Origin: Spirometra erinaceieuropaei
Taxonomy: Eukaryota > Platyhelminthes > Cestoda > Diphyllobothriidea > Diphyllobothriidae
Assembly: GCA_902702965.1 (NCBI GenBank)
Contig: CACRXP010000228.1
Coordinates: 175,014-239,013, forward strand
Length of the DNA stretch: 64,000 nt
Direction of reading: 5' to 3'
Shown: piece after piece, positions 54,353 through 64,000 of the stretch
Position numbering within the stretch: position 1 is the stretch's first letter
Layout of the letters: each line of letters starts with the position of its first letter
The notes under the pieces: generated by a model
Told to the model about the DNA's origin: nothing
The model's database searches: none
What the model saw: the letters and a program-made list of their open reading frames with translations, nothing else
Position numbers and translations under genes: made by a program

Positions 54353-57300
54353 GCAACCGTCTCGACCGGCGGGCTAAACCAGGTGAGGGAGCCCTGTGCG
54401 CTGTGCCGCGTGCACAGGGTTTGCGGATTCCGCTGGATTGAAGGTCGGATGGAACCTTGCGTCGGCACCGTCGTGACGTGGTTCGTCTCTGCACGCCGCT
54501 GGACAGCCGGTGATGGGATGGACCTCCACATCGACATCGCCTTGACGCGCCCACCTACGCCGTCGGAGACCGCGGCTTACGGCGAATTCGAGTCGCTCTC
54601 CACTACAACCTGAAGTCGTGGTCCCAATGTGGAGTTCGGCCGTGCCACAACGGCACATGACAGCCCTATTCAGGGATGGCACTGCCAGCCCCCACGAGGG
54701 GAAGGGCCTATAAAAGGTGGCCTAAACATTGCTGGGTACCACGCCGTCTCCAGGCTAGCCAGGGCCGCAGACGTCTAATCATGGTCGAAACAATCAAAAT
54801 CGAATCAACAACAATACCAATAACAACAACAACAACCACAACCATACTCATTCTCCTCAACCTACCTCTTCTTCCTCTTCCTCTGCCTATTCTTCTCCTT
54901 CGTCACTTTCTTCTCCATCTTCTTCCCGTCGCCCCACTCGCTGTCACCAGACTGGCAGGGTGAGCCCGCTTACTCTGGCAGCCTGGAATGTTCGTTCCCT
55001 TTTAGACAATCCGAGGAGCAACCGAGCGGAACGGAGGACGGCGCTAGTGGCACGAGAACTGGCGCGCTACAAGGTGGACATCGCCGTACTCAGCGAGACC
55101 CGATTCTCCGAACAAGGCCAACTGGAGGAGGTCGGTGCCGGCTACACCTTCTTCTGGAGCGGTCGACCCAGGGCAGAGCTACGGGACGCGGGTGTCGCCT
55201 TCGCCATTCGGAACGACATCGTGGGACGACTGCCCTGTTTACCGCAAGGCATCAGCGATCGCCTGATGAGCCTCCGCCTGCCTCTCTGGGGAGGCAAATT
55301 CGCCACCATTATCAGCGCCTACGCTCCGACGATGACCAACCCCGACGCCGTCAGAGACAAATTCTACGAGGACCTGCACGCCCTCTTGGCGACTGTGTCG
55401 AAGGCGGACAAGTTGATTGTCCTTGGTGACTTCAACGCCCGCGTCGGCACAGACCATACTGCCTGGAGAGAAGTTCTGGGTCCGCACGGTCTCCGCGGCT
55501 CAAACGACAATGGTCTGCTGCTTCTCCGCACCTGCGCAGAACACCGCCTCATCCTGACGAACACCTTCTTCTGTCTGCCGGAGCGAGAGAAGGCCACCAG
55601 GAGGCATCCTCGATCGCGTCAGTGGCACCTGCTGGACTATGTCCTCGTCCGGAGGCGAGATCAGCGGGACGTGCTGGTGACGAAGGCGATCGCGGGTGCT
55701 GACGGGTGGACCGACCATCGCCTCGTCATCTCGAAGATGCGTATTCGCCTACAGCCTCGCAGGAGACCACATCGTAAGCGACCCCCAGGTAAGCTGGATG
55801 TTGACTTGTTGTCTTTACCCGATCACCATCTTCATTTCATCAATGAGCTAGCTCAAAGGCTAGACAACCTTCCTATCGCTGCCGACGTTGCCGCTGCCGA
55901 GAACGCCTCCGTGGAGAACCGCTGGTGTCAACTGCGAGACACGGTCCAGTCGACGGCGCTCGCCGTCCTCGGTCGCGCTCCCCGCCAACACCAGGATTGG
56001 TTCGACGACAACGACGCCGCCATCAGAAATCTGCTAGCTGAGAAGAACCGCCTACACAAAGTCTACGTAGATCACCCCACTGATGCCACCAAAGCTGCCT
56101 TCTACCGCAGCCGCCGCCAACTTCAGCAACGACGCCTGGACCGCTCGCAAAGCTGAGGAGATCCAAGGGTACGCGGACCGCAACGAATGGAAGAACTTCT
56201 TCTCTGCGATCACAGCTGTCTACGGTCCGCCGACGAAGGGCACTGCTCCTCTCCTCAGCGCCGACGGCAACACTCTCCTGACTGAGAAGACGCAAATCCT
56301 GCAGCGATGGGCCGAGCACTTCCGAGGCGTCCTCAACCGCCCCTCCGTCATCTCCGACGCCGCCATCGAGCGTTTGCCGCAAGTGGAGGCCAACGTGGAC
56401 CTCGACCTCCCGCCATCTCTCCAGGAGACCATCAGGGCCGTGCAGCAGCTCTCCAGCGGGACAGCACCCGGATCGGACGCAATCCCGGCTGAGGTCTACA
56501 AGCACGGAGGTCCACCTGACTGCGCTCTTCCAAGAGATGTGGCGTCAAGGTGAAGTCCCGCAAGATTTCAAAGACGCAACCATCGGGCATCTCTACAAGC
56601 GCAAAGGGAATCGCCAAGTCTGCGACAATCACCGCGGCATCTCCCTGCTGAACATCGCCGGGAAGATCTTCGCCCGCATCCTTCTCAACCGCCTCAATAA
56701 CCATCTGGAACAGGGCCTTCTGCCAGAAAGCCAATGCAGCTTCCGTCATCATCGTGGGACCACGGATGTGATCTTCGCCGCCCGTTAACTTCAGGAGAAG
56801 TGTCAGGGGATGCGGACCCACCTGTACTCTACCTTCGTGGACCTGACGAAAGCCTTCGACACGGTGAATCGTGAAGGACTGTGGAAGATCATGTAGAAAT
56901 TCGGCTGTCCGGAGCGATTCACTCAGATGGTACGTCAGCTGCACGACGGTATGATGGCGCGAGTCACGGATAACGGAGCTGTCTCAGAGGCATTCGCAGT
57001 GACCAATGGAGTGAAGCAGGGCTGCGTACTGGCGCCTAACCTCTTCAGTCTTATGTTCTCTGCCATGCTCATGGACGCCTACCGCGACGAACGCCCCGGG
57101 ATCCGCATCGCCTACAGGACGGACGGTCACCTGCTGAATCAACGGCGTATGCACTTCCAATCGCGCGTATCCACAACCACCGTCCACGAACTTCTCTTCG
57201 CTGACGACTGCGCCCTGAACACCACCTCGGAAGAGGAGATGCAACGGAGCATGGACCTGTTCTCCGCCGCCTGCGAGAACTTCGGTCTGTTCATTAACAC

Positions 57301-58690
57301 GCAGAAGACGATGGTGATGCACCAACCGGTATTCAGCTGAGCGCGAAGCTGAAGATGTACAAGGCCGTCATCCTGCCGACACTACTGTGTGGAGCGGAGA
57401 CTTGGACGGTGTACGCAAAGCAGGCACGTCGTCTGAACCACTTCCACCTCAGTTGTCTTCGTCGCATCCTGAGGCTGAAGTGGCAGGATCGAATCCCCGA
57501 CAGTGATGTGCTGATACGGACGGGAATCCTCAGCATCTACGTCATACTGAGGCAAATTCAGCTGCGCTGGAGCGGCTACCTGGTGCGCATGGACGACGAG
57601 CGACTACCCAAACGACTCTTCTGCGGAGACGTCGCGACGGGTTCTCGCCGTCAAGGAGGCCAGATTCGCCGTTACAATGATACCCTGAAGTCCCCCCTGA
57701 AATGCCTGCAAATCAACCCCACCAACTGGGAGGAGCTCGCACTCGATCGACCGACCTAGAGGAGGACAGTGAAGACAGGCGCTGCTATATACAAAGCCAA
57801 CCGCATCGCTGCCGCCAAAGCGAAACGTGAAGCCCGCAAATCACAACTTCGCCCAGTAAGCAACGCCGCCGCACAACCGCTTCCAATGTGTCCTCGATGT
57901 CAACGGACATTCCGGGCTCGAATCGGACTTGTTGGACATCTTCGGATTAACTGCGCCTCTCGAACGGCACCAACCATCGTCCCCCCGCCTGCCTCTTCCT
58001 CCTCCTCTCCGCCGCCAACTAACCCCGACAATTCTTCTGACCCACAACTTCCATAATCCTTTTCCTACTCCTCCTCCTCCTCCTCCTCCTCCTCGCCCAC
58101 TGCTCTAACGGCGGCCGCTCAGGCGACTGTCCCGCGCACAACAACCGACATTACCACCACCTCCCCTGACTCCAGGGATGAGGATCAGGACTACGCCTGC
58201 CCTCACTGCGACCGTACCTTCACCTCACACATCGGCCTGGTCGGTCACTTGCGAATCCATCGCACAGAGACTGGCGAACCAGTGCCTGGAGCACCCACCT
58301 ACACCCACCAAGCTCGTCTCAACTGCCCACACTGCCCTCGCACTTTCAGGCATCGCATAGGCCTATTCGGCCACATGCGCATCCACGACGACCTGCGGTA
58401 GACAACCGCCGATCATACCACACATTCACTCACTCCCTACCTCCTCCTCCACCACCACCATCACCCCACCAGAAATCAACACTCACACACCTCATGCGCC
58501 CAACTGCCACCTCCCACGCAAGTGGGAAGTCCGCATCTCGACTCGGTCCCCATGCGGCTTCGGCTGCACGGGTGACTTGAGTCCGAGACTATCCCGGCAC
58601 GTCAAGCGTCGTGGATAGGAAGGTTGCTGATTGACGCCCGCTCTCGGTTCACGCAGTTCGTCGCGTTGTGTGTGTGTGTGTGTGTGTGTG
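54353..58690 (+). mobile_element. Near-complete zinc-finger LINE (endonuclease + RT + C2H2), mutated
   Basis: The 5' boundary is fixed by the identical start of the copy at 62703. After a ~430 bp leader and an Asn/Thr/Ser-rich linker comes an AP-type endonuclease in the frame of 54960-56156: WNVR (Asn10), SETRF (Glu46), LGDFNAR (Asp157, Asn159) and TDH (Asp252-His253). The RT is split over three frames (56083-56553, 56537-56788, 56927-57340): GTAPGSDAIPAEVY, DFKDATIGHLYKRKG, SFVDLTKAFDTVN-type motif A, GVKQGCVLAP and LLFADD (57197-57208). The C-terminal part (57355-57759, [18 protein letters not shown]) leads into C2H2 fingers at about 57889-57954, 58198-58260 and 58324-58386, with a stop at 58399. 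Defects are a frame change near 56100-56160, a frame break near 56500-56540, TAA at 56786, TAG near 56893, an apparent deletion of some 70 codons near 57335 and a stop at 58054. The element is therefore inactive. Confidence 0.9.
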
Positions 58691-58889
58691 GAGTGGCGGA
58701 CTGGTGGGCTGGTGGGCTGGGAACGGGCTGAAACAGCACCTTCCACGGCACTCTCACGCAAGTGAGAGACACGCCGTTCAACCCCGTTGTGTGAAATCGT
58801 GGTGTTGTGTGCATGGGGGGCCAGGTCGTGCCGTGGCGCGCGCAGTCATGGTCATTCGACTATGACAGCCACCGCGCCCATTCCCCACT
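58691..58889. other. Junction of LINE 3' flank and repeats
   Basis: A (TG)n tract at 58664-58690 ends the LINE. The next ~200 bp repeats short words of the UTR ('cactctcacgcaagtgagag') and may be a further truncated 3' end. Confidence 0.45.
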
Positions 58890-59505
58890 CCAGTCTGCTG
58901 ACCGGCTCGGACAGCGGCTGGGGTGTGGGAGTGAGAAGGGAGAGTGAGGTCGACGACTCAGCGCATTTTCCTCACTATAAACAATCTGACGCGCTTGAAG
59001 CTATCACGGTGCGCTAAAAGCCGTGGCTTGGAAGGTTGCCAACTGCCGGGGTACCTTGGAACTCCTCGTTAACTGGAGGCGGTCTGAGAGTCAGGCTGCA
59101 ATGGCACCTTTTTAATGTGACCTTCATGGCAGTCCCACCACAGTGTGGGATCCGAGCCAGGCGTTGGCGGCATGCCCAGGTGCGGCTTCGGCCGTGCCAG
59201 CCTCCAAATCTCTCTTGTGTTGGTTGAAATCCTGGTTATTTGTAGTGTGGACCAGGGGGTGTGGTGGAACGCCAAGGTGAGGATCCGTCCGAGCCATCCA
59301 CCTGCGGCCTCTCTTGTCTCCGGCCTTCTTGACTCTGTCTTGACACCGGGCTCGGTCGAGGGAGGAGGAGATAGTGTAGGTAGATGCTACGCAAGTCTAC
59401 CGGCACTATAAACCCCTGCGTAAGTTACCGTCCCTGCTCCCATTGCTGCTGTAACTGTGGGGCACACGGTGGACATAATCGAAAACGATGGTCGAACTGT
59501 CAGCC
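58890..59505 (-). repeat. GACCGTCGTTG repeat family, probably two minus-strand copies
   Basis: In reverse the 3' portion gives CTGACAGTTCGACCATCGTT, the GATTATGTCCACCGTGTGCC word, 'gtgccggtagacttgcg', and 'gtgtcaagacagagtcaaga'. A second incomplete body lies at about 58890-59180, between the LINE tail and the copy. Confidence 0.6.
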
Positions 59506-59574
59506 AGTCTATTCTATTGCGGGGCAGAAATGAACATTTCTGCTTTGACTTGGAGCTGAAGTTCTACAATCCGA

Positions 59575-60060
59575 CAGTTCGACCGTCGTTGCCGACGATG
59601 TCCACCGTGTGCGCCATAGGAGTGTGAGAGCAGGGATGGTGACTTGCGCGTGAATTCGTTTGTAGTGATAGTAGACCTAAACAACATCTATCGCACTCTC
59701 TCTCTATCTCTCCTCTTCCTTCCTCTCCCCTACCCCTGGATCCGGTGTCATGACCATATCAAGAAGACTGGAGGCAGGAAACGACGCAGGTGGCTGGTAC
59801 GGCGAAGACCTCCCCCCCCCCTCTGACGTACCACCACGCCCTCTGGTTCATAACGGATGCTTACCAGGATTTTATACCACAAATAATGGCGCGGCGGCAA
59901 GCATGGCGTGCGCGTGCGACCCGGTGTGCCACAACAACTCCCCAGTGTTGGCCCTTGTTATATGGTGCGCATTCCCAATAACGCCTGCCGGACTCTGGTC
60001 TAGTCCCTGTTTTGGTCCAGGACGTCAACCGCGTGGCTCATTTAAGGGCGCACTGGACGA
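59575..60060 (+). repeat. GACCGTCGTTG repeat family copy
   Basis: The sequence CCGACAGTTCGACCGTCGTT, then GATGTCCACCGTGTGCGCC and 'gacttgcgcgtgaattcg', leads into 'ggatccggtgtcatgaccat' and 'gacgtaccaccacgccctct'. It is head to head with the preceding minus-strand copy. The 3' end beyond about 59890 is uncertain. Confidence 0.65.
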
Positions 60061-61077
60061 TGGCAGCTAAAAAACCACCGCTGTGGCAACCTATTTGGTC
60101 TACAGTTCGTGCTAGTGGCTGCAGGAGGGCCAAGAAGCAGTAATCAAGAAAGGCCCACCGACAATGACGGGGACACTGGAATGGCTATTTCTGGCTTATT
60201 TGCTGTCCTAAATAGCAGTAACTTAATCCGGAGCACTGGTGGAACTAATTAGGCCGACGACGTCATGTTTGAGGGCACCTGCGGCTCGAATCCGCGTTCT
60301 TTGGGCATTAAGAGTTAGCATGTCCAACGATGTAACCATTGCGTCATAGGTTTTTTGTCCCGTCGATATCGATGGGGAATACTAACTGTGTTGGAAGGTC
60401 GTTCATTGATCGGGTGAGAAGGCCTGATCGTCCGTTGTGCTTCGAGGTTCGAACTAGAGCCCCACAGGCACTCGCACTGCGACTAGTAAAATACCCAGAA
60501 GGAGATTACCGACGAAGATAAGGGAGACTTGGATGACAAAAAACTGGTCAGCGGAGGAAAACAAACCCCAACCGCATGTAATACGGCACCGGTGGTAATA
60601 TAGGTTTTTACAGGTGGGGCCGGGGAACGCACAGGAGACGAGGTCAAACAATTGTATGCAAAAGAAAAGCCATTGGGAATGCGCGGCTGTACTTTGAGTG
60701 GTTGAGAAAAAGTTGTCCTAACCCCTAACCTTAACTCCTGACCTTAACCCCTAACAGTATTGTGTCCACCAGGTGCGGCTACATAACCACATCTTACCCA
60801 AAACTTCCTAACCGTGTCATTTTCTGAAACTCTAAATATGCTAAGGCTGACAGTGAAGGCGGGCGGCCATTAAGATGTTTAAACGTCGAGTATCCGAAAC
60901 TTTGAGGAATGGATAGAGAAAGCCAGCAGACTTCAGGAAGCTTATGGTCACGCGCGAATGATTGATGTTAAAGACTACGCCATGGGCTGCCTCCGAGAAA
61001 ACACATAAAAACCCGATATGTCCTCCGATGGGAAACCGACTGTTGGGAGCGCCTACACTCCCAAAAACAAGAGCCAG
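60061..61077. other. Degraded SINE and telomere-like words
   Basis: A minus-strand SINE relic lies at about 60160-60400 ('ctggaatggctatttctggc', a degraded head with 'ctgcggctcgaatcc'). CCTAACCCCTAACC-type words lie at 60717-60752. The rest shows no recognised feature. Confidence 0.45.
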
Positions 61078-61146
61078 CCAATCACGGGAGGTCACGTGCG
61101 TTTTCTCCACTGCGCTGTCATCTTACTCGTGGCGCCTCTCCATTGG
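61078..61146. promoter_or_regulatory. CCAAT / E-box / inverted CCAAT cluster (possible promoter)
   Basis: CCAAT is at 61078-61082 (CAGCCAATCACG), CACGTG at 61093-61098 (GGTCACGTGCG) and ATTGG at 61142-61146. There is no TATA box in the window of interest. An open frame of 140 residues on the plus strand (61018-61440) overlaps but is not recognised. It resembles a CCAAT/USF-type promoter region, but no transcript is visible. Confidence 0.35.
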
Positions 61147-61620
61147 CTTTTCCTCTCGGGCCTGATCGATCAGCATATTCGAATTATCGACCGGCTCGTC
61201 TCGAATGTTCTTCCCGAAGGGCATTGGGCCGAACGCCGGCGAAGCACCGTAAGGCGTTATAACTACGCGTTACTTCCAGTTCATTTTGACTTGCATTTTC
61301 ATAATACACAGTTTCGTGGGCGGTCGCGTTCTCCTTCTCTGCCGCGTTGGTATTGGGGACAAGAGTCAAGTGCGCATACGCTCCACAGGATTTCACGTAC
61401 CAGGCGGGTCATAACCCCGACAAATGCAGTCAACGGGTAAATGATATTCTTCTCCTACCCCAACAGAGAAAGATGAGCAGGATATAACAACTGTTATGTA
61501 AATGATTACTTTACCTAGAGATTTGAAAACCATCCCGGACATCAGGGAGGATCTCACTTAAGATCGACCGGCCTGGAAAACAGCAGTGAAGATTGAAGCG
61601 GCAATTTACGGAAACAAATG

Positions 61621-61848
61621 TTTATGTTGACCCAACTGTGAAAAACTCGGCGCCTCGGTGGGATTCGAACCCACGCAGTAAGGGGAAGGCTTTAGTGTAG
61701 CCAACGCTCTAACCACTTGAGCTACGAGGCCCCGCCGGACGACGCGAGTTTAATCACATCTGTGTCAAGTACTATAGCCTTCCCCTTACTGCGTGGGTTC
61801 CAATCCAACCGAGGCGCCGAGTTTTTCACAGTTGGGCCAATATGAATA
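61621..61848. mobile_element. Second palindromic tRNA-derived element (internally deleted)
   Basis: The left end is TGTTGACCCAACTGTGAAAA, then 'cggcgcctcggtgg' and a minus-strand tRNA-like module with GGATTCGAACCC as B box and AACCACTTGAGCTACGAGG as A box. The right end is the complement (TTTTTCACAGTTGGGCCAAT). The plus-strand module lacks its A-box half, and the central ~120 bp of the 9535 element is missing. I see no convincing target-site duplication. Confidence 0.7.
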
Positions 61849-62702
61849 GATATTATTTGCATACGAACTGGTAAAAGCCATTTTATTGTCCACGTCGTCC
61901 CCTATTCTGGTCGTCTAGGAGCTATTTGTCTCCAACACAAGTAAAGTGGCTACTTTTTCCTAAGCCGACAACAAATTTATCGCTCCTACACAAGTCAGAA
62001 GATCGGCCCGAAAGTCGCAAGCACCGCGGACCCTCGACCGCAACACCAGCAGTTCTAATGTGTACACGCTGTCGCCGGACATGCCGCGTGCGTCAGACAG
62101 CTTCAGATGCGAAGCATTTACAAAACAACAACTCCACCTGCTGCCTCCGCAAACGCCTCTACCGTCACGTCCTTCCTCAACCACCTAGAAGCTCACGACG
62201 ACAGGGATCAGCACCATCGGTGAGCAAAATCCCGAGCCGACGACGACTGCCACCCCTTATTTCCCACAGTCATTATTTCTCTACCCGAACTTTGTCTCCG
62301 TGATGCTGAGGTCTGTCAAAGTTGGGGTTACAACCCTTAGGCTTGCGATATGTGGTGATCTTTACCAGCACTTTGAAAGCAATCAATTACAAAACTTGAA
62401 CTGAAGTGCACTCCAACATGACTGCTGGCAACTAAAAACGGCAACATTGCAGCCGTGCATTACTAGTTCATACAAACGTCATTTCGCATAGTGTATGACC
62501 AGGCATGTGATACACTATGCATAGTGTATGACAAGGTATGTGATTACCCCGGGTGTAGGGGTGTCAGCGGTAGGTTCACGTAATGGTCGTGGTGGTCGCT
62601 CACTTGCCTGCATGTGAGACTGCGCCTAGTGTCCACTTGCTGACACTAAACTCACACCTGTGGCTCCACTTAGCTGGACTCTGCTCAGCGGCCACACCCC
62701 GG
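61849..62702. other. No recognised gene upstream of the second LINE
   Basis: A 125-residue frame (61926-62303) reads CTRCRRTCRVRQTASDAKH near 62060, a weak reminder of the LINE zinc-finger tail, and 'aaacgcctctaccgtcacgt' gives further finger-like residues (YRHV). It may be a degraded 3' end of that family. A short direct repeat 'catagtgtatgac' occurs at 62489 and 62519. Confidence 0.35.
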
Positions 62703-64000
62703 GCAACCGTCTCGGCCGGCGGGCTAAACCAGATGAGGGGGCCCTGTGCGCTGTGCCGTGTGCACAGGGTTTGCGGATTCAGCTGGATGGAAGGTCGGAT
62801 GGAACCTTACGTCGGCACCGTCGTGACGTGGTTCGTCTCTGCACGCCGCTGGACAGCCGGTGACGGGATGGATCTCCACATCTACATTGCCTTGACGCGC
62901 CCACCTACGCCGTCGGAGACCGCGGCTTACGGCGAATTCGAGTCGCTCTCCACTACAACCCGAAGTCGTGGTCCCGAAGTGGAGTTCGGCCGTGCCACAA
63001 CGGCACATGACGGCCCTATTCAGGGATGGCACTGCCAGCCCCACGAGGGGAAGGGCCTAGAAAAGGTGGCCTAAACATTGCTGGGTACCACACCGTCTCC
63101 AGGCTAGCCAGGGCCGCAGACGTCTAATCATGGTCGAAACAATCAAAATCGAATCAACAACAATACCAATAACAACAACAACAACAACCATACTCATTCT
63201 CCTCATCCTACCTCTTCTTCTTCTTCCTCTGCCTATTCTTCTGCCTATTCTTCTCCTTCGTCACCTTCTTCTCCATCTCCTTCCCGTCGCCCCACTCGTT
63301 GTCACCAGACTGGCAGGGTGAGCCCGCTCACTCTGGCAGCCTGGAATGTTCGCTCCCTTTTAGACAATCCGAGGAGCAACCGACCGGAACGGAGGACGGC
63401 GCTAGTGGCACGAGAACTGGCGTGCTACAAGGTGGACATCGCCGCACTCAGCGAGACCCGATTCTCCGAACAAGGCCAACTGGATGAGGTGGGTGCCGGC
63501 TACACCTTCTTCTGGAGCGGTCGACCCAGGGCAGAGCGAGGGGACGCGGGTGTCGCCTTCGCCATTCGGAACGACATAGTGGGACGACTGCCCTGTTTGC
63601 CGCAGGGCATCAACGATCGCCTGATGAGCCTCCGCCTGCCTCTCTGGGGAGGCAAATTCGCCACCATCATCAGCGCCTACGCTCCGACGATGACCAACCC
63701 CGACGCCGTCAGAGACAAATTCTACGAGGACCTGCACGCCCTCTTGGCGACTGTGTCGAAGGCGGACAAGCTGATTGTCCTTGGTGACTTCAACGCCCGC
63801 GTCGGCACAGACCATACTGCCTGGAGAGGAGTGTTGGGTCCCCACGGTCTCCTCGGCTCAAACGACAATGGTCTGCTGCTTCTCCGCACCTGCGCAGAAC
63901 ACCGCCTCATCCTGACGAACACCTTCTTCTGTCTGCCGGAGCGAGAGAAGGCCACCTGGAGGCATCCTCGGTCGCACCTGCTGGACTATGTCCTCGTCCG
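62703..64000 (+). mobile_element. Second zinc-finger LINE copy, 5' part (runs off the window)
   Basis: From 62703 it is about 97% identical by eye to 54353 onward and includes the same leader, linker and endonuclease. The endonuclease frame from the GTG at 63318 is open to the window end, with AWNVR, SETRF, LGDFNAR all intact; the TDH block is beyond the window. It has a 9-base in-frame deletion near 63972 relative to copy 1. The leader here contains an open frame from ATG 62733 to 63074 (113 residues) that copy 1 interrupts with TGA. A 60-residue ATG frame in the linker (63130-63321) overlaps the endonuclease frame. This copy has fewer visible defects than copy 1. Confidence 0.9.

Noticed and set aside
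55239..55718. Minus-strand ORFs across the endonuclease
   Set aside because: Antisense shadows of the LINE endonuclease; they recur in the second copy only because the DNA is nearly identical.
61018..61440. 140-residue ORF over the CCAAT/E-box cluster
   Set aside because: No recognisable domain and it overlaps promoter-like motifs; kept only as a regulatory candidate.

Overview
The window is eukaryotic and gene-poor. It holds intron-split coding exons, TATA/CCAAT-type promoters, non-LTR retrotransposons with endonuclease and reverse transcriptase, tRNA-derived SINE-like repeats with A/B-box-like heads, TTAGGG-like interstitial repeats and two assembly gaps (17647-17674 and 31447-31583). The LINE with C-terminal C2H2 zinc fingers, the repeat landscape and the sparse genes fit a parasitic flatworm, and most likely a diphyllobothriid-type tapeworm. 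That taxonomic guess rests on family recognition and was not tested by a search.

Region 1 (about 1-24 kb) carries three short single-exon genes on the + strand: 2487-2723, 14795-15013 and 21902-22087. All encode the same kind of signal peptide, but their mature parts are unrelated in composition: Pro/Tyr/Gln-rich, Gly/Trp/Asp-rich, and His/Asp/Glu-rich. Each has a TATA box 45-65 bp before its ATG and a CCAAT box further upstream. They look like a dispersed paralogous family of secreted, cysteine-free, low-complexity peptides. Segmental and tandem duplications, SINE-like copies and a palindromic tRNA-like element with a 12-bp target-site duplication fill the space between them.

Region 2 (about 24-31.4 kb) has no recognised gene. 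It contains a CTC/CTT microsatellite, long inverted repeats, a telomere-like array enclosed by an inverted repeat, and a head-to-head SINE pair.

Region 3 (31.6-47.6 kb) is a TGF-beta/BMP-type ligand gene on the + strand. Three exons with compatible phases encode the end of the propeptide, a furin-site linker and the complete cystine-knot domain. The 5' exon or exons are not seen. The first visible intron is about 12.4 kb and is packed with repeats, including two LINE remnants, a duplicated ~1 kb segment with a foldback element, and a large palindrome. The second intron holds telomere-like repeats arranged head to head.

Region 4 (47.6-64 kb) is mostly retrotransposon. It has a LINE remnant on the - strand (48.7-50.0 kb), a zinc-finger LINE 3' end split by a nested repeat (51.0-52.0 kb), a nearly complete but mutated zinc-finger LINE (54353-58690) and the 5' part of a second, very similar copy that runs off the end (62703-64000).

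The strongest leads are the signal-peptide-sharing small-gene family, the BMP-like ligand, and the palindromic tRNA-derived element. All boundaries of repeats are estimates made by eye.
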